From Shinella lacus (lineage in GTDB: Bacteria; Pseudomonadota; Alphaproteobacteria; Rhizobiales; Rhizobiaceae), in NCBI RefSeq assembly GCF_010994755.1, contig NZ_WHSB02000014.1, forward strand, positions 62,001-126,000: 64,000 bases of DNA, written 5' to 3'. This document shows positions 25,589 to 33,978 of the stretch, piece after piece (the first letter of the stretch is position 1; each line of letters begins with the position of its first letter). Position numbers and translations under genes: made by a program. Under the pieces are notes generated by a model. The model had not been told where the DNA came from, searched no databases, and saw only the letters and a list, made by a program, of their open reading frames with translations.

Positions 25589-26542
25589 ATGGATTCGCCC
25601 GCTGCCAAACCCGCTCCGGCCCTGCCGCCGCTCGCCCCCCTGCCCGCCTGGGCTCTGCCGCGCGGGCGCGAGCCGGGCGAGATCGACGCGGCCTTCTCGG
25701 CCGGCATCGCCCTGAAAGCGCTGGACGACCTCGTGCGGGCGGAGCCGGTCTGGCTCGGCTGCTGGCGTTCGCGCCAAGCGCTGGCCTGCGCGGCGGCGGC
25801 GGTGCGGCTGATGGGCCGCAACGAGGAAGAGGCGGCGTTGCGCGACGCGGTGTTGCTGACCGCGGCGGGGGACGATGCGGGGCCGGCCGGCAAAGTGCTG
25901 CTCGCCTTCAAAAGGATTTCGTCGCGCAAGGCGGCCTTTTCGTCGAAGGCGATCGCCGAACTGGCCGACCTTCTCGGCCTTGCCTGGGACGAGCAGCTTG
26001 CCGCGGCCGTCGACCATGTGGATACGGCGCTCCAGTCCGCCCGCCCGGCGCCCTTCGCGGCGGCGGACCTCGTCTCGGCCATCCATGCCGGGCGTCCGGA
26101 TGCCGAGCCGCTCGCCTGGATGCTGGCCGATGCCGTCATCGCCGAAACGCTGAAATGGCCGCGCGCCCTGCCGCTGCTGATGGCGGAGCGCTACGGGCCG
26201 GCCTTCAAGACGCTCGGGGGCAGGGGGCGCGTGCGGCCGGGCGAGCCCGCCTTCCCGCGCGCCGTCTGCCTGGCGCTGGTGGAGGGGGCCGGCGGGGCAT
26301 TGCGCGCGGCAAACGACATTGCGCGCCGCGCCGACCGGCTGGTCGAAGTCGCCCCGAAGGTGCGCACCAAGGGCGGCGGGGCGGTGATCCGCAAGCTTTT
26401 GGAGGAGGATGCCGTGGCGGCCTCGGCGCCGGGCATGAACCTGTCGCGCTGGGCGAGCACCCGGCTGTTCGAACGGCTGGAGAGCTTTGGCGCGGTGCGT
26501 GAATTGTCGGGACGGTCGTCGTTCCGCATTTTCGGGTTGTGA
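25589..26542 (+). CDS. DUF1403 family protein
   Basis: A 317-residue, alanine- and leucine-rich, helical protein of the DUF1403 family, function unknown. It starts [20 protein letters not shown] and has [40 protein letters not shown], and a C-terminal winged-helix-like [20 protein letters not shown]. It overlaps the ScpB-like gene by its stop codon region, so both are in one operon. The pair next to an integrase is a recurring rhizobial plasmid module, perhaps for maintenance or recombination control; that role is inference. Confidence 0.85.
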   Translation: MDSPAAKPAPALPPLAPLPAWALPRGREPGEIDAAFSAGIALKALDDLVRAEPVWLGCWRSRQALACAAAAVRLMGRNEEEAALRDAVLLTAAGDDAGPAGKVLLAFKRISSRKAAFSSKAIAELADLLGLAWDEQLAAAVDHVDTALQSARPAPFAAADLVSAIHAGRPDAEPLAWMLADAVIAETLKWPRALPLLMAERYGPAFKTLGGRGRVRPGEPAFPRAVCLALVEGAGGALRAANDIARRADRLVEVAPKVRTKGGGAVIRKLLEEDAVAASAPGMNLSRWASTRLFERLESFGAVRELSGRSSFRIFGL

Positions 26543-26544
26543 CG

Positions 26545-27213
26545 ATGGCCGGACGACTGAAAGCGAGTGCGGCGAGCGAACGGCTGTTTGACCGGGAGCT
26601 GGAGGATCTGCCGGCGCCGATGCGCTGGCGGGAATGGATGCTGCGCATCGAGGCGGTGATCTTCGCCTCGGAAGAGCCCGTCGGCCGCGAGACGCTGGCC
26701 CGCGTGGTGGGCAAGGATTGCAGCATCGACCTGCTGATCGACGACCTCAAGGAAGACCTCGGCGACCGGCCCTACGAGATCGTCGCGGTCGCGGGCGGCT
26801 GGCAGCATCGAACGCGCACGCGCTACGCGGGAACCATCCGGGCCTCTGCCGCAACCACCCGCTCGATGATGCCGAGCCTGTCGCAATTCGAGGCAATGGT
26901 GCTGATGGCGGTCGGCTATTACCAGCCCATCACCCGCAGCGAACTGTCGAAGATATTCGGCAAGGACGTGTCGCGCGATACGATCGCGTCGCTGCGGGGG
27001 GCGGGCTTCATCGCCTCCGGGCCGCGCAGCCCCTCGCCGGGCGCGCCCTATACCTATGTGACGACGCGGCAGTTCCTCGCCGCCTTCGGCCTCAAGACGC
27101 TGCGCGACCTTCCGGACATCGAGGCGCTGGAGGATGCCGGGCTGCTCAGCCGGCAGGAAATGGCGGCGGACGTGCCGCTCGGGACCACCGACGACAATCC
27201 CGACGACGAATAG
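26545..27213 (+). CDS. ScpB-like (SMC-Scp complex subunit type) protein
   Basis: A 222-residue protein with two winged-helix parts resembling chromosome-segregation protein ScpB. They are WMLRIEAVIFASEEPVGRET, VVGKDCSIDLLIDDLKEDLG and AGGWQHRTRTRYAG, then FEAMVLMAVGYYQPITRSEL, FGKDVSRDTIASLRGAGFIA and GAPYTYVTTRQFLAAFGL. It is coupled to DUF1403 (GTG 26539 or ATG 26545, inside or just after the DUF1403 stop). It differs from housekeeping ScpB and has no ScpA neighbour, so it likely serves the accessory element. A decayed paralogue is at 14640-15080. Confidence 0.85.
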   Translation: MAGRLKASAASERLFDRELEDLPAPMRWREWMLRIEAVIFASEEPVGRETLARVVGKDCSIDLLIDDLKEDLGDRPYEIVAVAGGWQHRTRTRYAGTIRASAATTRSMMPSLSQFEAMVLMAVGYYQPITRSELSKIFGKDVSRDTIASLRGAGFIASGPRSPSPGAPYTYVTTRQFLAAFGLKTLRDLPDIEALEDAGLLSRQEMAADVPLGTTDDNPDDE

Positions 27214-27230
27214 GACAATCCCTCAGTTAC

Positions 27231-27623
27231 CTATTTGCCGGTCATCTCGACGAGCTGGATCAGATTGCCGCAGGTGTCGTCGAAGATCGCCATCAGCACC
27301 GGGCCGGCATCCATCGGCTCCTGGGTGAAGCGCACGCCGCGCTCGCGCAGCTTTTCATATTCGGCATGCAGATCGTCGACCTGGAAGGAGACGGCGGGGA
27401 TGCCGTCCTCGACGAGCGCGGTCTTGAAGGGTCTTGCGGCGGGGTGCTCGCTCGGCTCCAGCAGCAGCTCGGTGCCGGCGGGGTCTTCCGGCGAGACGAC
27501 GGTGAGCCAGCGGTATTCGCCGACGGGCACGTCGTTCTTGATCTGGAAGCCGAGCTTGTTTGTGTAGAAATCGAGCGCCTTCGCCTGGTCGTCGACCAGC
27601 ACGCTCATGACGTAGATCCGCAT
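27231..27623 (-). CDS. VOC / glyoxalase-superfamily protein
   Basis: A 130-residue single-module vicinal-oxygen-chelate protein. It begins MRIYVMSVLVDDQAKALDFY and has TNKLGFQIKNDVPVGEYRWL, VSFQVDDLHAEYEKLRERGV and the metal-side glutamate in GNLIQLVEM. The substrate is unknown. GGAGG stands before its ATG, just 3 bases after the ArsR gene on the same strand. ArsR-VOC pairs are frequent in rhizobia. Confidence 0.88.
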   Translation of the reverse strand: MRIYVMSVLVDDQAKALDFYTNKLGFQIKNDVPVGEYRWLTVVSPEDPAGTELLLEPSEHPAARPFKTALVEDGIPAVSFQVDDLHAEYEKLRERGVRFTQEPMDAGPVLMAIFDDTCGNLIQLVEMTGK

Positions 27624-27626
27624 GGT

Positions 27627-27926
27627 TCATTCCTCCTGAAGGTGTTGTTGCAGCCAGTCCTGCGTCGCCGCGCGCAGGGGGGCGAGGTCGAGCGCGTGGA
27701 TTTTCGTTCGGCCCGACCAGGAGACGCGGATGAGCCCGGCCGCCTCCAGCATGTCGAGATGCTGGCTCGTCGCCTGGCGCGACAGCGTCTTGCCGTCGCT
27801 CGCAAAGGCGCCGGCGCAGATCTGGAACAGCGACTGGTCCGGCCGGGCGCGCAACTGGTCGATGATCCGCCGGCGGGTCGGGTCGGCGAGCGCCTTGAAG
27901 ATCCGGTCAATCTGCTCGGGTTCCAT
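27627..27926 (-). CDS. ArsR-family winged-helix repressor
   Basis: A 99-residue ArsR/SmtB-type regulator (IFKALADPTRRRIIDQLRAR, then SRQATSQHLDMLEAAGLIRV as recognition helix, and WSGRTKIHALDLAPL). No cysteine metal site is apparent (a single Cys in FQICAGAF), so it probably senses something other than metal. First gene of the pair with the VOC gene. An inverted repeat 10 bases before its start codon is the likely autoregulatory operator. Confidence 0.9.
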   Translation of the reverse strand: MEPEQIDRIFKALADPTRRRIIDQLRARPDQSLFQICAGAFASDGKTLSRQATSQHLDMLEAAGLIRVSWSGRTKIHALDLAPLRAATQDWLQQHLQEE

Positions 27927-27936
27927 GCGGATTAAT

Positions 27937-27956
27937 ATGCAATGATTTTATTGCAT
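27937..27956. promoter_or_regulatory. Inverted repeat operator for the arsR-VOC pair
   Basis: ATGCAAT-N6-ATTGCAT, 7-base arms, directly upstream of the arsR start. Position and symmetry suit an ArsR dimer. Confidence 0.6.
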
Positions 27957-27975
27957 GTCAACCGGCGCGTTGTTC

Positions 27976-28174
27976 TGACTGTTCGGTCAATCTTCTGGCC
28001 GGATTTTTTCCGTTTCGCATGGCGTTTTGCCCGGATCTTCGGCCGCGGAAGTCCGGCTTTCCGGGCAATTTTCCATCCTGACGCTCCGGAGGGGCTTGTG
28101 GTAAAATGAGCTGCGGTCACGGTTTTTACCCTGTCGATCACTGTGGAAGCAGAAACTTTATGACCGAACAGTCA
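27976..28174. promoter_or_regulatory. Pair of inverted 14-base palindromic motifs
   Basis: TGACTGTTCGGTCA at 27976-27989 recurs as its exact reverse complement TGACCGAACAGTCA at 28161-28174. Each is itself nearly palindromic (TGAC...GTCA), like a TetR/AcrR-type operator. They lie in the gene-free 280 bases between arsR and the first double-SnoaL gene; the rest of that stretch holds nothing recognised except the LacI-type site at 28212. Confidence 0.5.
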
Positions 28175-28211
28175 TTTTCTGTTGACCGATCGCGCATCTC
28201 GTGTTTATTTA

Positions 28212-28225
28212 TGCATACGAATGCA
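28212..28225. promoter_or_regulatory. LacI-type operator, site 1
   Basis: TGCATACGAATGCA, one base from the perfect palindrome TGCATACGTATGCA found at 29503. It ends 12 bases before the ATG of the double-SnoaL gene, a repressing position over the ribosome binding site. Confidence 0.7.
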
Positions 28226-28237
28226 AAACGAGGGAAG

Positions 28238-29446
28238 ATGATGAACGAGCAGTCGGGAAAGGTCGTCGGCAAGCAGGCCCTGACCAACGAGGAGGCGCCT
28301 GCCGCCAAGGGGCGCACGGAGGCCAAGCAGGGCCGGTCGCGGTTCCGGCCGCTGTCGCCCGAGCACATGCCGCGCGATTATGCGATCTCGCTCGACGCCT
28401 ACCGGCGCGGCGGCACGGATGCCTTCATCGGGCGTTCGCCGGACCATCTGGTCAAGCAGCGGCTGACCGGCTTCGAGCCGCAATATGCCAATATCATCGA
28501 CTACATCATCCGCATCACGCACCAGATCTGGGAAGAAAAGGACATCGGCTATATCTACGATACCTATAGCCATGACTGTCTGGTGTGGGACGATCTCGCC
28601 CTTCAGGTGGGCCGCGACAAGATCGTCGCAGACACGACTTCGCTGAACAATGCCTTTCCCGATATCCGCATCGTTGCGGAAGACGTGGTCTGGGCCGGCG
28701 ACGACGCGATCGGTTTTCACACCTCGCACCGCTCGCAGATCATCGGCACCAATACCGGCTTCAGCCGCTACGGCGCGCCGACCGGGCGCCGCGTGCAGTT
28801 CCTCTGCATGGCGAACTGTGTCGCCCGCGACAACGAGATCTTCTACGAGCACGTCGTCTATGACACGGCGGAGGTGGTCAAGCAGCTCGGCTTCGACGTG
28901 GTCGAGACGGCCAAGCGCGCGGCCTCTTCCGGCGTGACGGCCGGCCTGCCGCGCGACTTCCTCGGCGGCGAGCCGAAGCGCACGGTGGGGCAGGGCAAGC
29001 CGGAAAAGGTGACGGTGCCAACGGAGATCCGCGACAATCCGGAAGAGTTCGTGCGCGCCGCGCTGCACACGATGTGGAACCGGCGCAATCTCGGCGCGCT
29101 CGACCAGGTCTATCATCCCGGCATCGTCTCGCAGCAGACCGGCAGCCGCATCTTCCGCGGGACGGGGCAGCTTCGCTCGTTCATGCTGTCGCAGCTCGCC
29201 ATGTTCCCGGACGTGCTCTATTCGGTGGACGACCTCTACTGGATGGGCAATGCGCAGGAAGGTTTCGTCGTCGCCACCCGCTGGTCGATGACCGGCACCC
29301 ATCGCGGGCTTGGCCGCTACGGCGAGCCGACGGGCCGCGAGGTCAATATCTGGGGCATCACGCACTGGCTGATCGAGGGCAACCGCGTCACCAAGGAGTG
29401 GACGACCTTCAACGAATTCGGCGTGCTCATCCAAGTCCTGCGCTAG
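28238..29446 (+). CDS. Double SnoaL/NTF2-like protein (polyketide-cyclase fold), first copy
   Basis: A 402-residue protein with two SnoaL-like halves. The first half includes IDYIIRITHQIWEEKDIGYI, DDLALQVGRDKIVAD and FSRYGAPTGRRVQFLCMANC. The second includes FVRAALHTMWNRRNLGALDQ, FRGTGQLRSFMLSQLAMFPD and RYGEPTGREVNIWGITHWL. The fold serves isomerases, cyclases and hydrolases, and the reaction here is unknown. The start at 28238 is chosen for GAGGGAAG just before it. It is homologous to 43399-44556 and is preceded by LacI-type site 1, so it belongs to the same regulon. Confidence 0.75.
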   Translation: MMNEQSGKVVGKQALTNEEAPAAKGRTEAKQGRSRFRPLSPEHMPRDYAISLDAYRRGGTDAFIGRSPDHLVKQRLTGFEPQYANIIDYIIRITHQIWEEKDIGYIYDTYSHDCLVWDDLALQVGRDKIVADTTSLNNAFPDIRIVAEDVVWAGDDAIGFHTSHRSQIIGTNTGFSRYGAPTGRRVQFLCMANCVARDNEIFYEHVVYDTAEVVKQLGFDVVETAKRAASSGVTAGLPRDFLGGEPKRTVGQGKPEKVTVPTEIRDNPEEFVRAALHTMWNRRNLGALDQVYHPGIVSQQTGSRIFRGTGQLRSFMLSQLAMFPDVLYSVDDLYWMGNAQEGFVVATRWSMTGTHRGLGRYGEPTGREVNIWGITHWLIEGNRVTKEWTTFNEFGVLIQVLR

Positions 29447-29480
29447 TCGCAGGGCCTCGCAGGGCCTCGGCCAAGAATTT

Positions 29481-29516
29481 TGCATACGCTTGCGAAATTA
29501 CTTGCATACGTATGCA
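29481..29516. promoter_or_regulatory. LacI-type operators, sites 2a and 2b
   Basis: TGCATACGCTTGCG (29481-29494) and the perfect palindrome TGCATACGTATGCA (29503-29516). Their starts are 22 bases apart, about two helical turns, so two repressor dimers could bind on one face. They precede the ABC importer operon that ends in the lacI-type gene, implying autoregulation. Confidence 0.75.
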
Positions 29517-29616
29517 AATTGCCTATCATGACGACATGAAGCGCCGGAAAAAGGCGCGGGAGCAATGCGGCGTCCGCCTCCAGGCGAGGCGCGCCGCCAA
29601 CAAAGAAAGTGGGAAC

Positions 29617-30864
29617 ATGAGAAAATCGACACTCTTCGCATCGACCGCTGCCCTCCTCGTCGCAGGCCTGGTGGCGGCTCAGCCCGCCAGGGCCGACTGT
29701 GGCATCGAGAAGGGCTCCGTGCGCATCCTTTCCAACGATTTCGAGGCGCTGCGCCTCGTCGGCGCGGAAGCGGAAAAATGCGCTTCCGCGACGGTCAAGG
29801 TCAGCATGAACCAGACGACCGAGCACAAGAACCTCCAGGTGCCGGCGCTGAAGATCAACCCGGCCGAATATACCGTCGCCGTCATCGCCAACAATTCGAT
29901 CGTGCCGCTCCTCAACGAAGGGCTCTTGCGGCCGCTCGACGATCTCGTCGCGAAGTATGGCCAGGATCTCCAGCCGACGCAGCTCATCAAGCTCGACGGC
30001 AAGGTGATGGCGATCGCCTTCATGGGCAATTCGCAACACCTGTTCTTCCGCAAGGACATTCTGGAAAAGGCCGGACTCCAACCGCCTAAATCCTATGAGG
30101 ACGTGCTGGCGGCCGCCAAGGTCATCAAGGAAAAGGGCCTGATGGAGTATCCGCTCGCCGCCTCCGACAAGGCCGGCTGGGACCTCGCGGCGGAATTCGT
30201 CAACATGTATCTGGGTTACGGCGGCGAGCTTTTCGCGCCGGGTTCGGCGGCTGCCGCCATCAACAACGAGAAGGGCCTCGCCACGCTCGCCACCATGAAG
30301 GCGATGACCGAATATATGAACCCCGACTACATGACCTACAATGCCGACGAGATCATCAAGGTCTATGTCGCCGGCAAGGCGGCGATCGTCAACGGCTGGG
30401 GGTCGCTGGCCAGCGGCGTGATCGACCCGGCCAAGACGCCGGCCGAGATCGCCAACAACACGGTGCTGGCGGCGGCCCCCACGGTCGGCGGCGGCTCGAC
30501 GCCGGCGGGCGCGCTCTGGTGGGACGGCTTCTCGATTGCCAGGAACATTTCCGACGAGGACGCGGAAGCCTCCTTCCGCGCCATGGTCTATGCCATCCGG
30601 CCGGAGGTCGGGCAGCAGAACCCGAACCTCGCGACGTGGCTCACCAAGGACTACAAGCCCGGCCCCGTCGCGGTCGGCGTGCTGGAAACCGCCACCGGCG
30701 GTGCGAAGCCCTATCCGATGATGCCCTATATGGGCCTCCTGCATTCCGCGCTCGGCTCGGAACTGGCGGAGTTCATGCAGGGGCGCGAAAGTGCCGAAGA
30801 GGCGCTGAAGGATGTCGAGGCATCCTATAGTGCGGCCGCCCGCGAGGGTGGCTTCCTGAAGTGA
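29617..30864 (+). CDS. ABC importer (CUT1 sugar type) solute-binding protein
   Basis: A 415-residue periplasmic binding protein of the family-1 (maltose-type) class. A signal peptide (MRKSTLFASTAALLVAGLVA, AQPARA) precedes a mature part with IANNSIVPLLNEGLLRPLDD, AIAFMGNSQHLFFRKDILEK and PPKSYEDVLAAAKVIKEKGL. It would capture the island's substrate and pass it to the permeases that follow. The ATG at 29617 follows GAAAGTGGGAA. A strong hairpin after the stop probably allows more binding protein than permease. The ligand cannot be inferred beyond sugar-like or polyhydroxylated. Confidence 0.9.
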   Translation: MRKSTLFASTAALLVAGLVAAQPARADCGIEKGSVRILSNDFEALRLVGAEAEKCASATVKVSMNQTTEHKNLQVPALKINPAEYTVAVIANNSIVPLLNEGLLRPLDDLVAKYGQDLQPTQLIKLDGKVMAIAFMGNSQHLFFRKDILEKAGLQPPKSYEDVLAAAKVIKEKGLMEYPLAASDKAGWDLAAEFVNMYLGYGGELFAPGSAAAAINNEKGLATLATMKAMTEYMNPDYMTYNADEIIKVYVAGKAAIVNGWGSLASGVIDPAKTPAEIANNTVLAAAPTVGGGSTPAGALWWDGFSIARNISDEDAEASFRAMVYAIRPEVGQQNPNLATWLTKDYKPGPVAVGVLETATGGAKPYPMMPYMGLLHSALGSELAEFMQGRESAEEALKDVEASYSAAAREGGFLK

Positions 30865-30870
30865 GGCCCG

Positions 30871-30901
30871 GCGGGAGCGCTGGCCCCTCCGGCGCTCCCG
30901 C
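30871..30901 (+). terminator. Intra-operon hairpin after the CUT1 binding protein
   Basis: GCGGGAGCGC pairs with GCGCTCCCGC across an 11-base loop, with no T-run. It lies between binding protein and permease, so it more likely stabilises the upstream mRNA or attenuates than fully terminates. Confidence 0.55.
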
Positions 30902-30974
30902 AGGTCTTGCCGCCGATACGTCCCGCGCCCCACGGGATCCATGCAACACGGAACTTTGAGCAAGGAGAAGGCGC

Positions 30975-32003
30975 ATGCCGCACAGGGCTTTTTTTGCCTT
31001 CATCATGCCGTCGCTCGTGGCGATGCTGCTCTTCATCGCCTTGCCGATCATCTCGGTCGCGGTGCAGTCGTTTTATGTCCAGCACGAGCGGGTCGTGACC
31101 GAGGTCGAGACCTGCACGCCCTTTGCCGGCTGCACCAAGGAGACGCGCGTCGACGCGGAGGCAACCGAGAAGCTGCGCAACGAGGAGCCCCTCGGCCGCT
31201 TCAACGGCTTCGGCACCTATCTCGACCGCAACCACCTGGCCGTCAGCGAGATCGGCGCGATCCTGTCCGACAATGCCGGCTTCAAGGATGCCGCCGCGCG
31301 CATCTACAACCTGCCCTTCTACCGCGCACTCGCCTTCACGCTCACCTACACGTTCGTGGTGACGCCGTTCGCCATGCTGCTCGGCTTCTGCATTGCGCTC
31401 GGCGTCGACGCCATTCCGCCCTTCTACAAGGGGCCGGTGATCTTCTTCTCGCTTTTGCCGATGATCGTCACGCCGCTGGTGGGCGCGCTCATCGTCTACT
31501 GGATGGCCTCCTCGCAGGGCATTCTCGGCGCCACGCTGCAAACGCTGCTGAACGATCCGACGCTGTCGCTGAAGTCGTCGGCGGCGATGACCTGGATCAC
31601 GCTGCTCGTCTACGGCATCTGGCACAATGCGCCCTTCTCCTTCGTCGTCTTCTATGCCGGCCTGCAGACGGTGCCGCACGACACGCTGGAATCCGCGATG
31701 ATCGACGGGGCCAACCGCTGGGAGCGCATCCGCTTCGTGGTGATCCCGCATCTCATGCCGCTCGCCACCTTCGTCGGGCTGGTGCAGCTCATGGACAATT
31801 TCCGCGTCTTCGAACCGATCGTCGGCTTCAGCGCGGAGGCCAATGCCACCTCGCTCTCCTGGTCGATCTTCAACGACCTGCGCGGCCAGGTCGACCAGCT
31901 CTTCGGCTCGGCGGCGGCCACTTCGATGCTGACCATCGTCGGCGTGATCATTCTTCTTTCGCCGGTGCTGGTGCGCACCTGGCGAGACTTCAACCGTCGA
32001 TGA
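30975..32003 (+). CDS. ABC importer permease (MalF-type)
   Basis: A 342-residue inner-membrane permease with an N-terminal helix, a long periplasmic loop (HERVVTEVETCTPFAGCTKE ..., with two Cys) and then the permease core. The EAA loop that contacts the ATPase is ESAMIDGANRWERIRFVVIP near residue 240. GGAG lies before the ATG. It pairs with the MalG-type gene starting 10 bases after it. Confidence 0.92.
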   Translation: MPHRAFFAFIMPSLVAMLLFIALPIISVAVQSFYVQHERVVTEVETCTPFAGCTKETRVDAEATEKLRNEEPLGRFNGFGTYLDRNHLAVSEIGAILSDNAGFKDAAARIYNLPFYRALAFTLTYTFVVTPFAMLLGFCIALGVDAIPPFYKGPVIFFSLLPMIVTPLVGALIVYWMASSQGILGATLQTLLNDPTLSLKSSAAMTWITLLVYGIWHNAPFSFVVFYAGLQTVPHDTLESAMIDGANRWERIRFVVIPHLMPLATFVGLVQLMDNFRVFEPIVGFSAEANATSLSWSIFNDLRGQVDQLFGSAAATSMLTIVGVIILLSPVLVRTWRDFNRR

Positions 32004-32013
32004 GGGCGCCGCG

Positions 32014-32895
32014 ATGATTGCGACAAAACGCAGACTGCCCCTGCCACTGGCAGCGCTTTCCACGGGCTTCGTGCTCCTCTGGGTGTTCGTGGCGGCCTTC
32101 CCCTTCATCTGGACGGTCTGGGGATCGTTCAAGGTCGAGCAGGACTTTTTCTCGCGCGACAGCTGGTGGTTCGCCATCGAAGGTACGCGCACGATCGCCC
32201 AGACCGGCTCCGCCTTCACCGGCGACGGCTATTACGGCGCCTGGGTGCTGCGCGACTTCTTCTCCTCGGTGGTCAACACGGTGATCGTCACCGTCTCGGT
32301 GGTGGTCGTGTCGCTGACCTTCGGCACGCTCGGCGGTTATGCGCTGGCGCGCTCCGGCTACCGCTATACGTTCTGGCTGCTGATGCTGGCGCTGGTGTTT
32401 CGCGCCATGCCGCATATCACCCTGGTCTCGGGCTACCTGCTGCCGTTCTTCGAGATGAACATCTGGGGCTACATGCCGACCGCCATCATCGTGCTGGTCG
32501 CCATCAACCAGCCGTTCACGCTGTGGATGCTGCACTCATTCTTCCTGTCGATCCCGAAAGACCTCGACGAGAGCGCGATGGTCGACGGCTGCTCGCGCTT
32601 CCAGGCCTTCCGCCTGGTGGTCATCCCGGTCATGTGGCCGGGCGTCATCACCACCGGCCTGTTTTCGTTCCTGCTCGCCTATAACGACTTCGCCGTGACC
32701 GCGATGCTGCTCTCCCAGCCCAACCAGACCATGGTGCCGAAGATCGCGAGCTTCCTCGGCACGATCCAGCAGGAGGGCAACGTCATGTTCGCCGTCGCCG
32801 CCGTGGTCTCCGCGACCGCGCCGCTCTTCGTGCTGGTCCTGTTCTTCCAACGTCAGATCGTCAGCGGCCTCACCGCCGGCGCCGTGAAGGGATAA
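32014..32895 (+). CDS. ABC importer permease (MalG-type)
   Basis: A 293-residue inner-membrane permease. Its helices include LPLALAALSTGFVLLWVFVA at the N-terminus. The EAA loop reads DLDESAMVDGCSRFQAFRLV, VIPVMWPGV near residue 190. Second permease of the CUT1 transporter; the spacing to the genes on both sides is about 10 bases or less, so one operon. Confidence 0.92.
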   Translation: MIATKRRLPLPLAALSTGFVLLWVFVAAFPFIWTVWGSFKVEQDFFSRDSWWFAIEGTRTIAQTGSAFTGDGYYGAWVLRDFFSSVVNTVIVTVSVVVVSLTFGTLGGYALARSGYRYTFWLLMLALVFRAMPHITLVSGYLLPFFEMNIWGYMPTAIIVLVAINQPFTLWMLHSFFLSIPKDLDESAMVDGCSRFQAFRLVVIPVMWPGVITTGLFSFLLAYNDFAVTAMLLSQPNQTMVPKIASFLGTIQQEGNVMFAVAAVVSATAPLFVLVLFFQRQIVSGLTAGAVKG

Positions 32896-32901
32896 TCGCA
32901 A

Positions 32902-33966
32902 ATGGCCGAAATCCGCCTCAAGAACGTATCGAAGCGTTGGCACAATTTCGTGGGCGTCGACAATTTCAACCTCGATATCGGCGACCAGGAATTCCTGGTC
33001 CTGCTCGGCCCCTCCGGCTGCGGCAAGACGACGACCATGCGCATGATCGCCGGGCTGGAAGACATCAGCGAGGGCGAGATCTGGCTCGGCGACCGCATGG
33101 TCAACAAGCTGGAGCCGAAGGACCGCGACATCTCCATGGTGTTCCAGAGCTACGGCCTCTATCCCAACATGACCGTCTACGAAAACATCCGCTTTCCGCT
33201 GCGCGTGCGAAAAGTGCCGAAGGAGCTGCATCACGAGAAGGTCATGCAGGCCGCGCGCATGGTGGAGCTCGTCGACTTCCTGGAACGCCGGCCGGCGGCC
33301 CTGTCGGGGGGCCAGCGCCAGCGCGTGGCGCTCGGCCGCGCCATCGTGCGCCAGCCGGCGGCCTTCCTGATGGACGAGCCGCTGTCCAACCTCGATGCGA
33401 AGCTGCGCGTCTCCACCCGCGCCCAGATCAAGAACCTCCAGCACACGCTGAAGGTCACGACCATCTACGTCACCCATGACCAGATCGAGGCGATGACGCT
33501 CGCCGACCGGGTGGTGGTGATGAACAAGGGCCTCGTCCAGCAGGTCGGCACGCCGACGGAAATCTACGACAACCCCGCCAACACCTTCGTCGCCTCCTTC
33601 ATCGGTTCGCCGGCCATGAACCTCGTGTCCGGCGATATCGAGAACGGCACGTTTCGTGGCCCCGGCATCACCATCGGCGGCCTCCAGGCCAATGTGAAGG
33701 GTCCGGTGACGCTCGGCTTTCGCGCCGAGGATGCGACGCTCGTCTCCGAAGGCGGCGAGCTTGGCGCGGACGTCTATTCGATGGAGCTGCTCGGCGAGGC
33801 CACCATGGCGAGCTTCCGCATCGGCGACCAGCTCGTCTCCATCAAGTCCGGCAAGGAATACCGCGCCGCCATCGGCGATCTCCTGCATGCCGCCATCCCG
33901 GCCGCGATCTGTCACCTGTTCGACAGCAAGACCGGTGTGCGGATCGCGCGGCCCCAGAGCAACTAA
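32902..33966 (+). CDS. ABC importer ATPase (UgpC/MsmK type)
   Basis: A 354-residue ATPase of CUT1 importers. Walker A is LGPSGCGKTTTMRMI near residue 35, the signature LSGGQRQRVALGRAI near 134, Walker B AFLMDEPLSNLDAKL near 154, and the switch histidine is in IYVTHDQIEAMTL. A C-terminal TOBE-like domain follows (VTLGFRAEDATLVSEGGELG). It energises the permeases encoded before it. All key residues are intact. Confidence 0.94.
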   Translation: MAEIRLKNVSKRWHNFVGVDNFNLDIGDQEFLVLLGPSGCGKTTTMRMIAGLEDISEGEIWLGDRMVNKLEPKDRDISMVFQSYGLYPNMTVYENIRFPLRVRKVPKELHHEKVMQAARMVELVDFLERRPAALSGGQRQRVALGRAIVRQPAAFLMDEPLSNLDAKLRVSTRAQIKNLQHTLKVTTIYVTHDQIEAMTLADRVVVMNKGLVQQVGTPTEIYDNPANTFVASFIGSPAMNLVSGDIENGTFRGPGITIGGLQANVKGPVTLGFRAEDATLVSEGGELGADVYSMELLGEATMASFRIGDQLVSIKSGKEYRAAIGDLLHAAIPAAICHLFDSKTGVRIARPQSN

Positions 33967-33978
33967 GGGAAGACTTTC

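Noticed and set aside
24298-25600. Integrase attachment site or tRNA target
   Set aside because: No tRNA gene and no direct repeat pair recognisable by eye; the palindrome at 24298 is a RIME-type element.
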